Source: Orientallactaga sibirica (lineage: Eukaryota > Chordata > Mammalia > Rodentia > Dipodidae). Taken from it: a stretch of 64,000 bases of DNA. The DNA is taken from NCBI GenBank assembly GCA_036365145.1, contig JAEOAD010000001.1, positions 102,334,001-102,398,000 of the forward strand, written 5' to 3'. Below, one piece after another: positions 1-10,515 of the stretch (its first letter is position 1; each line of letters starts with the position of its first letter). The notes below the pieces were generated by a model, which did not search any database, was not told the DNA's origin, and saw only the letters and a list, made by a program, of their open reading frames with translations. The position numbers and the translations under genes were made by a program.

Positions 1-471
1 CCCACTGAGCCCCACACAGTAATCCTTCGATCTCCCCACAGTCCCAGCCTGACCAGCAGTACTAGGGGAGCCTGCTCAGATGGCTTTTGCATTGGCTGAA
101 TTCTCTAGGCTCTGTGGCTGTTTGAAGGCAGGGTGGGGTAGAAGGAACAAAGACAGTTCCTCCTCTCCAGGCCTGCCTGTGGGGAAGGACTAGGTATAGG
201 AGCTAATTGGTAGCAGGAAGGAAGACCACTGGAAGGAACAGGCTTGCCTCTGCCTTAGATGCTGAGCCCTTGATCCACATAAATTCTGACCCTGCCAACA
301 ATACCTGAGTTGTTCAGTGCTTAGAGGTACTCAGGTAAGGAGATGGGAGTTATTAGTGGAGGTTTCCGCTGCCCGGCTATCTGTTGGGTTTTGCCCCTCG
401 ATCTAGAAGACAAGTGATGTGGGAGCCTCAGGCCAGATCTAGCTGCTTTAGCCAATAGTAAAACCAGTCCA
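1..471. other. Non-repetitive stretch, no gene recognised
   Basis: I see no SINE, LTR, microsatellite or convincing exon here. The open frames are short and overlap the SINE that follows. It may contain very old, unrecognisable repeat sequence. Confidence 0.5.
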
Positions 472-676
472 GGGAGCTGCAGTGATGGCTTAGTGGCTAA
501 GGCACTTGCTAGCAAAGCTAAAGGACCCAGGTTCAAGTCCCCAGTCCCCAGTACCCATGTAAAGCCAGATGCACAAGGTGGCTCATGCATCTGGAGTTCG
601 TTTACATTGACTGGAGGCCCTGGTGCACCTATTCTCTATCTGTCTTCTCTCGATCCCTCTCTATTTGCAACTAAAT
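472..676 (+). mobile_element. SINE-T (tRNA-derived, B2-like SINE)
   Basis: The copy runs from the tRNA-like head (ATGGCTTAGTGGCTAAGG, resembling an A box) through a B-box-like GGTTCAAGTCC near 531 to a pyrimidine-rich 3' end. The tail is short and lacks the usual AAATA repeats, which suggests an older insertion. Confidence 0.9.
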
Positions 677-689
677 TTTTGTTGTTGTT

Positions 690-838
690 GTTTTGTTTTT
701 CAAGGTAGGGTCTCACTGTAGTCCAGGCTGACCTGGAATTTACTATGTAGTCTCTGGATGGCCTCCAACTCTCGGCGATCCTCCTACCTCTGCCTCCAGA
801 GTGCTGGGATTAAAGGCATGCACCATCACGCCTGGCTG
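690..838 (-). mobile_element. B1-like SINE (7SL-derived)
   Basis: Reversed B1. Its poly(A) tail appears as the T-rich run at 676-700, followed by the complement of the conserved 3' end (AAGGTAGGGTCTCACTGTAG), and it ends in GCCTGGCT at the B1 5' end. Confidence 0.9.
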
Positions 839-1169
839 CAGCTAAATATTTTTTTAAAAAGAAATAAAAACCAGGCCACAGCTGTCTTTCCTGCCACATC
901 AGCCCACCACACCCAGGATACACAGACCAGCTTCCTCCAGGAAGGTTAGCTACCAAGGTGCTGAGTCAACATGGGTCAATTGATGATCCCCACCCTGAGA
1001 GAAGTGCCTGGTCAGAGTGTATCAAGTCACCTGTGCCAGCAGGCCTGTGATGACCCACCTGTTCCAGATACTCTGCCATGGGAGGGAACGAGTGGCCAGC
1101 TGTGTGGGGACTGTCTCCAACCCTAGAAGTGGGCTTCGACTGAGAACCATCCCAACAAGGCCTCAGAAC

Positions 1170-1482
1170 AAAGGTGTCATGATGTGTGTTCGTGTGTGTG
1201 CGTGCTCAGGAAGTGAGAGGACGGCCTCTGGTTTGATGCCCAGGAGCATTGTCAACCTCCTTTGAGACTTGAGGCAGGGTCTGTCACTGGCCGGAAGCTC
1301 ACTCATTAGGCTAGACTGGCTTACAAGCAAGCCCCAGGCATCTTCCTTGCCCCGTCTCTCCAGTGCTTGGACTACAAGCATGTGCCACAACATCCAGCAA
1401 TACATGGGTTCTGACGATCGAACACAGGTCCTCACATTTGCAAAGCAGGTATGTTACGAACTGAGCTATCTCCTCAGCTTCC
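1170..1482 (-). mobile_element. B4-type composite SINE, old
   Basis: Reading on the minus strand: a tRNA-like head complementary to GAACTGAGCTATCTCCTCAG near 1459-1478, a B1-like middle, and a CA-rich tail seen here as GTGTGTGT at 1185-1202. It is considerably diverged. Confidence 0.65.
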
Positions 1483-1514
1483 TATTTTTGAGTTTATTTT
1501 TAAAAGTTTTCTTC

Positions 1515-1862
1515 TGAGGCTGAGGAGAAAGCTCAGTGGTTAAAGGTACTTGCCTATAAGTCTGCCCACATGGGTTTGATCCTCCCCAGGATTCACAGAA
1601 AGCTGGAAACAGAGTGCTGCATGCATCTGTGATCCCAACGGACCTATGGCAATGGGAGTTAGAGCCAAGAGAACTGAAGCTCATGGACCAGCTGGTCTGA
1701 TGCACACAGCTAGTCATGGGCCATGCAGCAGCAAAACAACAAGAAACTCTGACTCAGGAAAGGGTGGACACCTTGAGGTTGTCCCCTGACCTCCACATGT
1801 ATGCCATGGGACATGCATGGACACACAGACACACCAAGACAGACGCACACACACACACAAAT
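1515..1862 (+). mobile_element. B4-type composite SINE
   Basis: The head is GAGGAGAAAGCTCAGTGGTT, the middle is degenerate and B1-like, then comes the typical CCCCTGACCTCCACATGTATG and a CA-rich tail (1845-1860). It lies about 30 bases from the opposite-facing B4 copy at 1170-1482, making a head-to-head pair. Confidence 0.7.
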
Positions 1863-1867
1863 GAATA

Positions 1868-2069
1868 AATAATTTAATTTTTTTTCTGTATTTATCTGAG
1901 AAAGAGAGGGAGAGGAAGGAGAGAAAATACACCAGGGTTTCCTGTTGCTGCAAATGAACTCCAGACACATGTATATCTGGCTTTGTGTGGGTGTGGGTAC
2001 TGGGAACTCATACTGGGCCATCAGGCTTTGCAAGAAAGTGGCTTTAACTGCTGAACCATCTCTCTAGCC
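1868..2069 (-). mobile_element. SINE-T
   Basis: Reversed copy: T-rich tail with GA repeats at 1868-1925, then GAACTCCAGACACATG, ending in the reversed head CCATCTCTCTAGCC. Confidence 0.85.
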
Positions 2070-2089
2070 TATAAATAAATTTTAGAAAC

Positions 2090-2690
2090 ATTTTTTCTGA
2101 TTATAAAACAGAACATACTCATTATAGGACATTTCAAAAACACTAACAGATGTGAAAATAAAAGTTACCTTGAACCCTTCATCCAGAGGGAGCCCCCCCC
2201 CCAATGTTTAGAATATTTCCTTCTTTCTATTTTCTAGATACAACAGACAAAGGGTCTGCAGAAGTCGGGGTCATCTCTGAGGAGAAGAGAGTTTGCAGGG
2301 AGCTGTGGGCTTTGAGAAGAGAGAGGCTCAAACTGGGAGGGGACAGGAGGAGATCATGACAGGAAGAGTGCAATCAGGATGAGGTGACATCGCAAGGAGC
2401 AGTGCGTCCTTAGACCAGTGAGCTCTGGGGAGCCGCAGCAGGTACTGGGACTCAGGACCGGTAACATCAGCCTGCAAGAGTTCTGAGGAGTCTAGCTTTA
2501 AGATTTTTGCAGAAATAGCTAAGAAAATAATTTCTTCAGGACTTTGGACGAGTAAGTCTGGAGATCCACAGGGAGGACATTCCTGAAAATAACTTGAGAG
2601 TTAAAGAGAAATGTGAGGTCTGGCGTGAATGAGATGCCTAAGAGGAAAGTCTGTGACTTCCCAGCAAAAAACACAGTACTTGAAAACAGC
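2090..2690. other. Unique or very old sequence, no gene recognised
   Basis: 2090-2200 is AT-rich and looks like an ancient interspersed repeat I cannot name. 2200-2690 is purine-rich single-copy-looking sequence without a convincing open frame. Confidence 0.4.
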
Positions 2691-2875
2691 AAGAATTTGG
2701 TCAAGTGTCAAAGTCAACATTTACCAACTGTGTTACTTCATCCCCGGGGCTCATTTCTCCATCTACAGATTCCAGATGTCAGTGAGACACCTACGTCAGA
2801 GGACCCATGTGAGGACTACACAAGGTGACATGGCTAAGAGCCTAGTGAGGTGTGTGACACACAGCAGATGCTCTG
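2690..2875 (+). mobile_element. MIR-like ancient SINE, degenerate
   Basis: The order of CAACTGTGTTACTTCATC, CATTTCTCCATCTACAGATTC and GCAGATGCTCTGGAATA follows the MIR core and 3' region, but with many differences. The call is tentative. Confidence 0.45.
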
Positions 2876-3403
2876 GAATATATGGAGGACACGGAGTGAG
2901 AGCAATGAAAGTTCTGGGGATAGAAGGACTGTAGGAGAAGGAGCTGGGAGGACTAGATGCTGTGCAAGGCTGCAGAGAGGAATGGTCTCCTGGACAGAAA
3001 GAGATCTAAGCATGCTCCTGAGGCCAGGGAAGGAAGAGCTCAGGGCCTAGCCGGTCCCTGGTGAGAGATGGCTTCAGAGTTGCCATAGTGCTCTGGATAG
3101 AAGCCAGAAGCTAAGAGGTTAAGATGTGTTGGGAGATGAGGACGTCTAGGGGAAAGCTTTTCCAAGTCTTTCAGATGCTTGGCAGTGGAAGGAAAGTGGG
3201 GAGCTCCTACGTAAGGGAAAAGGGTGTAGGAGACGGGGAAGTAGGTGTCTTGTTTTGCATGGGTCAGAGGGTATTTCAACATGTTTATAGAGTCAGAGGA
3301 GAAATCAACAGATGTTCTCAAAGAGAGGAGGTGACTAAAGGTGTATTCCACCTCTATTATACTTGTTTTCTCTCTGTCTTTTTCTTTTTCTTTTTTTTTT
3401 TTT
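2876..3403. other. Purine-rich sequence, no gene recognised
   Basis: Runs such as GAAGGAGCTGGGAGGACTAG and a later TTTGGGGGA-type style resemble the old repeat at 44030-44330, but no boundaries can be drawn. Open frames of about 100 codons occur on both strands and look like shadows of low complexity. Confidence 0.35.
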
Positions 3404-3488
3404 TTGTTGGTTTTTTGAGGTAGGGTCTCACTCTAGCCCAGGCTGACCTGGAATTCACTATGTCCTTTCAGGCTGGCCTCGAATGTTT
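3404..3488 (-). mobile_element. B1-like SINE, 5'-truncated
   Basis: T-run (3392-3405) followed by GTTTTTTGAGGTAGGGTCTC and the matching 3' half of B1 up to GGCCTCGAATG. The 5' half of the B1 is missing. Confidence 0.85.
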
Positions 3489-3785
3489 TCTCATTTTTAA
3501 ACCCACAGTGTGGATAGGGAACCTTTGAGGCCCTGTGGGAATTTTTAGCTCTTCCATCCATCCACTCATTCTTGCCTGCCTGCATTCCTCCCTCCCTTTC
3601 TTTCCTCTTTTATCCATTCATCCAATTATCATTCTAAACCATACTCTCTGTAGACCCCTGGGCCTGGGCAAATTGCACTGTGGGAAGGGAGGGAGGGAGT
3701 GGAGACAAGTAGAAACAAAGGCCCCTCTCTCCAGGAATCAGGGTTTAGTAGGAAAAGTATGGAAAGCTATTAGGTAATGGCTTAA
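3489..3785. other. Pyrimidine-rich low-complexity sequence
   Basis: CATCCATC, CTGCCTGC and CCTCCCTCCC runs at 3555-3630 are low complexity. No gene or mobile element is recognised. Confidence 0.4.
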
Positions 3786-3786
3786 C

Positions 3787-4150
3787 AGTGGTTTGAGTGT
3801 GAAATCTCTCCCGTAGGCTTCTGTGTTTGAACATTTGGCTCTTAGTTGGAAGATCAATTTTGGGAGTCTGTGAAAACTTCGGGTCTAGCTGAAGGACATA
3901 GACTGCTGGGCTTGTGTGTGGCGGGGAGACAGCCCTGCTTCAAGTCCCCTCATTGCTTCCTAATTTGCCAACATGCCAATAAGCCACACTCCAAGCTTGT
4001 ACCATCATGGACTCGTCTGCTCCAGCCACCATGCCTGCCCTGCCACGATGGACTGTGTTCTCTAAAACAGAACAGAAATCAATCTTCCCTCTCAGAAGCT
4101 GTCACTGTCAGGTATTTGATCACAGTGATGAGGAAAGTAGCAATGCACAC
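3787..4150 (+). mobile_element. ORR1-like MaLR LTR (solo)
   Basis: It starts TGGTTTGAGTGTGAAAT and contains TTTGAACATTTGGCTC, a CCACCATGCCTGCCCTGCC block with CGATGGACTGTGTTCTC, and ends near TTTGATCACAGTGATGAGG. That order is the rodent ORR1/MT LTR layout as I remember it. The usual AATAAA region is degraded to CAGAAATCAATC. No target duplication was found. Confidence 0.65.
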
Positions 4151-4187
4151 AGGAACCTCAAAACCCACGCCCTCATATTGAAACAAC

Positions 4188-4905
4188 ATCCGTACCAACC
4201 AGCGTCCTCTAGAGGAACAGAACAGCTCGGATGAGTATATAGTATGAGGGATTTATCAGACGGGCTTACATCATAGGAGCTAGCAGTCCCGCAGCGGCAG
4301 TCTGCTGCCTGGACAGTCTAAGAACCTGGCTGCCAGCAGTTCCAACCTGGTACTGAAGTCTAGAAAGTTCCTGGAGGGCTGCTGGTCTTCAACTGTGATG
4401 CAAGTCCAAAGAAGTTGGGCCCTGAAGCTCACAAAAGATGGCAGCAACAAGGTAGAAATTCACCAGCGAGGAGCAAAAGTAGGTGGTAGCCAGGTGGGGT
4501 GGGTATTTGCCAGGAGCCTCTTTATATCTAGGCTCCATCAAAAGGGCTGCCCACTCTGAAGGAAGGGCTTTTCCTCATGACTTAATCCCTCCTGGAAACA
4601 CCCTCACAGACCTGCCCCAGAGCTGAGTCTCTTGCTTGATTGCTGATCTAAAAAAGAGGACAATATAGGCTGGAGAGATGGCGCAGAGATTAAGGGCACT
4701 TGCCTGTGAAGCCTAAGGACCCAGGTTCAATTCCCCAGAATCCATGTAAGTCAGATGCACAAGGTAGTGCATGCATCTGGAGTTCCTTTGTAGTGGCTGG
4801 AGACCCTGGTGCACCCATTATCTCTCTCTCTCAAATAAAATAAATAAATAAATAAAACCGGAAAAAAAATTAAAAAGATGACAATAGAAATTAGCCGTTA
4901 CAACA
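4188..4905 (-). mobile_element. Old LTR (probably ERVL/MaLR class) split by a SINE
   Basis: The left end ACCAACCAGCGTCCTCTAGA, the block GGGATTTATCAGACGGGCTTACA, and the right end GATGACAATAGAAATTAGCCG match a mammalian LTR I recognise but cannot name. The GGATTTAT block, read on the minus strand, would be the polyadenylation region. A SINE-T at 4668-4857 interrupts it. Confidence 0.55.
4668..4857 (+). mobile_element. SINE-T inserted in an LTR, with target duplication
   Basis: Full-length copy with an AAATA tail. It is flanked by AAAAAGAGGACAATA (4651-4665) and AAAAAGATGACAATA (4872-4886), a 15-bp duplication with one mismatch, showing it jumped into the older LTR. Confidence 0.92.
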
Positions 4906-5195
4906 TTCTAGCACTCACCCAACCCCTGGATGCTTCACCCTGGTCTGCGACTCCCGGGCCTCTAAGAATTTGCCCTTGCCTTGCCAGCCCACTGGGTTCT
5001 CCATTCCTAACCTTGTGCTGGCCCATGTAAACAGAGATTTAGTATCTGTTATGTCCACCCAGCTTTGAGCATAACTCAGTGAGGACAGGGAGGACTGATC
5101 TCTGTCATTCTCTGGTTGTTTGTCTTGCATTAGATGATCTTAAAAAGTAATAAGCCCAACAAATAGCTGGATATATAAACTTAAAGGTGCAGCAG
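4905..5195. other. Spacer without recognised element
   Basis: Single-copy-looking sequence. No supported exon or repeat. Confidence 0.4.
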
Positions 5196-5196
5196 T

Positions 5197-5471
5197 GCAG
5201 GCTGGGGAGATGGCTCGGTGGGTAAAGTGATGGCTGTGCAAGTATGAGTGCCTGAGTTCGGATGCTCCGAGCCCACAGAAAGCTAGCACCTGTGTCTCGG
5301 AGCACCTATGAGAGACTGAGGCGGAGAGAAGAGAATCACTCAGAAGCTCATGGGCTAGCTAGCCTGGCAGATGCAGTGTGGTGAACAATGACAGACCCTG
5401 CCTCAGGTGGAAGGCAATGAGTGATACCCAAAGTTGTCCTCTGACCTACGCACATGGGCACTCGTACTTGA

Positions 5472-5502
<31 letters not shown>

Positions 5503-5535
5503 TGCACGCACACACAAACATACACACACAGTTAC
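5197..5535 (+). mobile_element. B4-type composite SINE with CA-rich tail
   Basis: The head GGCTGGGGAGATGGCTCGGT is followed by a B1-like segment (GGCAGATGCAGTGTGGTGAAC through GACAGACCCTGCCTCAGG), then CTCTGACCTACGCACATGGG, and an expanded (CA)n tail at 5471-5535. Confidence 0.75.
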
Positions 5536-5944
5536 ATCAGTGCAGAGAGGGAGTTGGCTTTCCCAGGGGCAGGGCTCAGAGGCCTCTCTGATGGAGCATG
5601 ACCCATGGGGTGCAGCAGGGGATCACCAGCAGAATAACACTCCCAGTGAGGCCCAGGACACAGCCCAATGCAAAGGGGAAGGGGAGGGCGGGGAAGGAAA
5701 GGTGTTTGGCTGGGCAGCAGCTGGCTATAGTTCTAACAGAGGTAGGCAGGCAGCCCTGTGGATGGAGGATGACAACACCAGTGAGAACTGTGCGGAGTGC
5801 TAGAGCTTTTCAAGCATAGAGGTGACATGAGCACTTTTGGTTTCCAAGAACTCTTGAGGAGACATATTGAAGATTAGTCTAAATAGTTTGAGCTTGTCAC
5901 ACAATACTGTAGATGTGGGACTGGCATGGGGGCTGGCTTCCTTC
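5536..5944. other. Unique or old repeat sequence
   Basis: No gene recognised. 5785-5850 (GCTAGAGCTTTTCAAGCATA, then GACATGAGCAC) resembles the 3' part of the ancient element better seen at 44030-44600. Confidence 0.35.
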
Positions 5945-6113
5945 TATTACGTACATACCTATACATACACATGTACATATATATACATATATGCACATAT
6001 ATATCTATATATCATGTGTATATGTGTGTGGTGTGCATGCATGTGTGTTGGTATGGATATGAGGGGATATGTGTGTATACATAAGTGTAGAGGGTATGTG
6101 TGTGTGTGTTGGC
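5945..6113. repeat. TA/TG-rich microsatellite
   Basis: Alternating TATATATG, CATACACA and GTGTGTGT motifs. It probably grew from the CA-rich tail of the minus-strand B4 element that follows. Confidence 0.75.
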
Positions 6114-6380
6114 CAAAGTTCAACATTGGATTTCTTCATCAATCACATTCCACCTTCTTTTTTGAAATAGGATCTCTCACTGAACCAGGAATTCACCGAT
6201 TCAGCTAGAGTAGCTAGGCAGTAAGTGCAGGAATTCTTCTGTTTCCACCTTCTGAGAGCTAGACTATAGGTACATACTGTCACACCCAACTTTTACATAT
6301 GGGGTCCGGGGATCTGAACTCAGGTCCTCATGCTTGTGCAGCAAGCACTTTCCTGACAGAGCCATCTCTCCAGATCTTTT
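6114..6380 (-). mobile_element. B4-type composite SINE
   Basis: Reversed: B1-like region with GAAATAGGATCTCTCACTG, then GAACTCAGGTCCTCATGCTT and the reversed tRNA-like head CAGAGCCATCTCTCCAG at 6357-6373. Its tail is the TG-rich microsatellite to the left. Confidence 0.7.
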
Positions 6381-6427
6381 ATTTAAACATAACAAGCTTG
6401 CTCTGCTTTTGTTAGCAATGGTATGGG

Positions 6428-6625
6428 AGGCAGGAGCTGGGGATACAGCCTGACTGGCAGAGTGCTTGTCTTGCTGCACCAAGCCCTGTGTTCAATCCCC
6501 AGCACTGAGTGTGGTAGTGCATTCCTATAAATCCCAGGTGGAGGCAGAAGGATCAGAAGTTCAAGGTCATCCTAAACTATATCTCTAGTTCAAAGCCATC
6601 CAGGACTACATGGGACCCTGTCAGG
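6428..6625 (+). mobile_element. ID/B1 chimeric SINE (B4 class)
   Basis: ID-like head (GAGCTGGGGATACAGCCTG through TTCAATCCCCAGCAC) joined to a degenerate B1 (TAGTGCATTCCTATAAATCC to CATGGGACCCTGTCAGG). Its A-rich tail merges into the purine tract. Confidence 0.7.
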
Positions 6626-6655
6626 AAGGAAAGGAGGGAGAGAGGGAGAGAAGGA

Positions 6656-6872
6656 CAGAGGGAGGAAGGGAGGGAGGGAGGGAAAGGAAGGAAGGAAAGA
6701 AGGAAGGAAGGAAGGAAGGAAGGAAGGAAGGAAGGAAGGAAGGAAGGGAGGGAGGGAGGGAGGGAGGGAGGGAGGGAAAGAAGAAGGAGGAAAGGAAGGA
6801 GGCAGTGAAAAGGGGGAGGAGAAAGAAGGCAAAAGAGAAGAAAAGGAAAGGAAAGGAAAGGAAGGAGGGATA
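6656..6872. repeat. Polypurine (GGAA/GGGA)n tract
   Basis: From 6656 to 6802 the plus strand has no pyrimidine at all (147 bases), with long GGAA then GGGA arrays. Purine-rich sequence continues to 6872 with a few C and T. The GGGA array at about 6745-6778 is a G-quadruplex-type motif. Confidence 0.95.
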
Positions 6873-7790
6873 GTATGGATTAGAAAACTAATAAAGATTA
6901 TAACCCTACAGAGCATTTTAAGAAATGGTAGGGATGAAAGCAGTAAGGCCAGGCCCTTCCATATGAATTGTGCCCAGATAGGCACATTAGGGCAGAGCTG
7001 ATCTTTGGGCTGGTATTAGCTAGGTTTGGGGGTCCACTGCCTCCCTTCCCTGGCAGGTCTTCCAGAGGCTTTCTCTGTGTCTGAGCAGCCACCCTCCCAA
7101 AAGGTCAAAGGGAAGGAAGAAGCTGACTGAGAGGAGATATTTTCTGACAAGTGTTCCAAACCACACTCAGCAAGAGTGACTCCCGGCCACTGCTCCCTAG
7201 GAACAGCCCTGCCTCCTGGAGCTTCTCACCTGGGACGACTGCTTGCTGGTACTGGCAAGGACTGGCACTAATGTTTTGTTGACAGTGCCCAGTAACCAGG
7301 GCTGGGTATCGGTAGGAGACTGAATTCCCCAAGACGAAGATCCTGTCCAAGAAAGCCCCAGTTACATGGCTCAGAGGAAATGCTTTGGGGAGCCCAGGGC
7401 TGGGTCTTCCCTCAGCCCCTACCCTTCCACAGCTGCTCCAAGCCCCCAGCACACACAGCCAGGGGGATTGCCTTTACCTCCACTGGTGTGAGAACAAGGG
7501 AGGCCCTGGCCTCCCCACCTCCTGGTGGACAACATTGGGGAGTGATGTCACAGATATGCAGTGGATCCTCATGGTGGGGAAGCCCAGGGTCCTCCTTCCT
7601 GTGCTCGGTCAGCCTGCAGATGGTTTGCCCTCTGGGAGGACAGTGAAGGCTCCTTTAGAGTCCACTTGGCAGGTCCACTTCAGGTCCTCCCAGAGAAGTT
7701 GAAGGTAGCTCCACTCTAGACTCGGGTGGGGATGGGGACACCCAGAAAGCTGCTGCTTCCTTCAGGCCTCTAAGCTGAGAACTGCACTTC
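6873..7790. other. SINE-free stretch containing one copy of a 57-bp duplicated segment
   Basis: About 0.9 kb without recognisable repeats. Bases 7560-7616 recur at 8859-8915 with one mismatch. The open frames here are short, on both strands, and show no known domain, so no gene is called. Confidence 0.5.
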
Positions 7791-7794
7791 AGAT

Positions 7795-8110
7795 CTCAGA
7801 CTTTAAAGGTCAAAAGACCAGGTGTCACGCTCAGATCTGCCTTAGTTTCTCCACCTGGGACATGTGGATCGATATTGTTTCCACCTACAAGTATGGCTAC
7901 TGGGATTGGATGGGATAACAAAGGCTGGTGAACCCTCTCCCCATTTCTGTGTCCTATTTCCACCTGCCCACACCTGCCCACACGTCCCCTATGTCTAAAG
8001 ACCCAGATACTGAAGCCAAGGCCAGGGGCAGGCCCTGAGTAGGCCACTTCCCCTTCTGGGTTTCAAGTTCCTTGTTTTGTGAAACTGGGAACTCTGTGGA
8101 AAGTTCAAAG
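7795..8110 (+). mobile_element. MIR-like ancient SINE, very degenerate
   Basis: CTTAGTTTCTCCACCTGGGA followed by a GGGATTGGATGGGATAAC block resembles MIR's CTCAGTTTCCTCATCTGTAA and following region. The second half could be unrelated. Confidence 0.4.
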
Positions 8111-8504
8111 TCAGGAAAAATAGTCATTTCAAAGCCACAAGCACTTTGTGCCTCATATGAGGTAGTATACGACTCAGGCTTGGGCAAGGCCTAATGGACA
8201 GTTGATGAAGGGGTTGGGGACACCAGGGAGGCCGAGGAGAGTCATCTTCTGGAGAGCTAAAGGTCCAGAGACGTCACTCAGAAGTAAGTCTTGGACTGTC
8301 CTCCTCGCCTTCATACCGAAGAAATCTATTGCTCTGCAAGCACCAGCACAGATCCGTGTACACAAGCACGTTCATCCAGAAAGAATGCCTCCTGGTAAAA
8401 ATGCGAAGCAACCACAAAAGCACACGTAGCAAACTGCCAGAGTAGTTGAGATCAAACTGGTCCACGGTCTATGATACAGTATTGTGTGGAAAAGCCCATC
8501 ACAA

Positions 8505-8618
8505 ACCTGGTGGAGGGATGCACACCTTTAATCCCAGCACTGAGTTCAAGGCCACCCTGAGATTACATAGTGAATTTCAGGTCAGCCTAGGCTAGAGTGA
8601 GACCCTACCTCAAAAAAC
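8505..8618 (+). mobile_element. B1-like SINE with internal deletion
   Basis: CACACCTTTAATCCCAGCAC jumps directly to TGAGTTCAAGGCCACCCTG, so about 30 bases of the normal B1 (the GGGAGGCAGAGGTAGGAGG region) are missing. The tail is poly(A) to 8635. Confidence 0.88.
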
Positions 8619-8760
8619 TAAATTAAAAAAAAAAAGCCAGTCACAGAATTGAAGGGATGCTGTGAACTCATTCATTATGACAGATGCCTCACTTACAATG
8701 AATATAGTATATGTGTATGTGTACACACACATATGTTTTGAAGCATAAAAAAGAAAAATC

Positions 8761-8990
8761 CTGGGTATTAAGGAGATGGTTCAGCCATTAAAGGCACTTC
8801 CTTGCAAAGCCTGCAGGCCTGGGATCAATTCCTCAGCCACCCAAATTTGCAGTGGCATAGTGGATCCTCATGGTGGGGAAGCCCAGGGTCCTCCTTCCTG
8901 TGCTCTGTCAGCCTGATGAAAAAGTGGCACAAGCATGTGGCATTTTGTTTTTGTTTGCAGTGGCAAGAGACCCTGGCACACCCATTCACA

Positions 8991-9029
<39 letters not shown>

Positions 9030-9031
9030 AT
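8761..9031 (+). mobile_element. SINE-T carrying a foreign 57-bp insert
   Basis: A normal head at 8765-8840 and normal 3' end (TTTGCAGTGGCAAGAGACC at 8955-8973) flank an unusual middle. The usual GCCAGATGCACAAGG segment is replaced by a copy of 7560-7616 (at 8859-8915). The tail is (AAAT)n at 8990-9031. Confidence 0.8.
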
Positions 9032-9053
9032 ATTTTTTTAAAATTAAAAAAAG

Positions 9054-9220
9054 ATCTGGGAGTAGTGGTACATGCCTTTAGTCCCAGCACTCAGGAGACA
9101 GAGGTAGGAGGATCACTGTGAGTTTGAGGTCACCCTGAGACTACATGATGAATTCCAGGTCAGCCTGGGATAGAGTAAAACCCAACCTTGAAAAACAAAC
9201 AAACAAACAAACAAACAAAA
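9054..9220 (+). mobile_element. B1-like SINE
   Basis: Full-length, from TCTGGGAGTAGTGGTACATG to CCCAACCTTGAAAAAC, with an (AAAC)n tail at 9197-9220. Confidence 0.9.
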
Positions 9221-9254
9221 AAAATCCTGGAAGTATACATAACAACTGTTAACA

Positions 9255-9436
9255 TAAATTAATTTATTTAAGAGAGAGAGAGAAGAGGTCACTAGGGCCT
9301 CCTGTCATTGAAAACAAACTCCAGACACATATGCTACTTTGTGCATCTGGCTTACATGGGTACTCAGGAATTGAACCCAGACCATTAGGCTATGCAAGAA
9401 AGCACCTTTATCTGCTGAGCCATCTATCCAGCCCCA
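9255..9436 (-). mobile_element. SINE-T
   Basis: Reversed copy running from TTTATTTAAGAGAGAGAG to the reversed head GAGCCATCTATCCAGCCCC. Confidence 0.9.
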
Positions 9437-9440
9437 TAGA

Positions 9441-9517
9441 TATTTCTTCTTCTCCTTCTCCTCCTCCTCTTCCTTCTTCTCCTCCTCCTTCTCCTCCTCC
9501 TCCTTCTTCTTCTTCAT
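9441..9517. repeat. (CTT/CCT)n microsatellite
   Basis: Pyrimidine-only run of TTCTTCTCC and CTCCTCCTC units between a reversed SINE-T and a reversed B1. Confidence 0.9.
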
Positions 9518-9518
9518 T

Positions 9519-9664
9519 TTTGTTTTTTTGAGGTAGGGTCTTTCTATAGCTCATGCTGACCTGGAATTCACTATGTATTCTCAGGGTGGCCTCAAACTCA
9601 AGGCAATCCTCCTACCTCTGCCTCCTTAGTGCTGGGATTAAAGGTGTGAGCCACCATCCCTGGC
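9519..9664 (-). mobile_element. B1-like SINE
   Basis: Reversed and full-length, from TTTTTTTGAGGTAGGGTC to CCATCCCTGGCC. Confidence 0.92.
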
Positions 9665-9716
9665 CAGAATTTACTTCTTAACATATTTAATTTTTAAACA
9701 ATTATTTATTTACTTA

Positions 9717-9824
9717 TTTTGAGGTGGGGTCTCAGACTAGCCCAGGCTGACCTGGAATTCACTCTGTAGCCCAGGCTGTTCTTGAAGGTGCTGGGATTGA
9801 AGGTGGGAGACACCACGCCTGGTT
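9717..9824 (-). mobile_element. B1-like SINE with internal deletion
   Basis: Reversed. The segment between GTAGCCCAGGCTGTTCTTGA and AGGTGCTGGGATTGAAGGTG lacks the usual AACTC...CCTCCTACCTCTGCC block. Confidence 0.85.
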
Positions 9825-10384
9825 AAAAATTTCCTTTGACATGCTCTGCACAGTTTGAATTTCTTAGATTCAGCACATACTTTATCTGATTTAAGCCTCA
9901 TCTCCAAATAAACAAGAAAGGAAGTGGAAGGGGTCAAATGGTCAACTTTCTCCTAAGAGCAACCAGCAGAGAGTGAGGCTGACAAGAACAAAGGCCATGG
10001 TGCAGTCTGGGTAACAGACTATGAAGACAGAGTTGGGGGCAGGAGGACCTGTCCCATTCCCTGGTGTTCAGTGATTACCTATCTACACCTCTACCCTCCA
10101 GGGCCTGGCTGAGGCCTCCCCAAGTGCTCAGCATTCCACTGGGCTCCAGGTAGAAGATGGCTCAGGAGAGGGGGGCCAGGCTCTTCCTCCCTTTGGAAGT
10201 CCGGGACATTTACATTTTGAACTGTGCTATTTTGCTGTTTGCTCATTCTGAAGTACCCATCGAAGAGGTCCCTAGGAGTAGCTCTGCCACCATAGTGATG
10301 CCCACCGTGTTTTCCATGCCCCGTGCTATACTACACTCCCATCTCAGTTCACCCCAGCAGATGCTAGGAAGTCAGGGGTTCCAT

Positions 10385-10515
10385 CCTTTAGTTCCACTCC
10401 ACAAATCAGGAAACTGAAGCTCAGAGGGGATATGCGACTTGCTGAAGGTCACATGGCCAACAGAGGGAAGAGGCGGAGTCCACAGGCTCCCTCTGACTCT
10501 GGAATTCACCTCAGA
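10385..10515 (-). mobile_element. MIR ancient SINE
   Basis: GGAAACTGAAGCTCAGAGGG and ACTTGCTGAAGGTCACATGG are the complement of the MIR core. Confidence 0.7.

Noticed and set aside
10157..10417. 86-codon frame with a protein-like start
   Set aside because: Its 3' part is MIR sequence and no homology is recognised.
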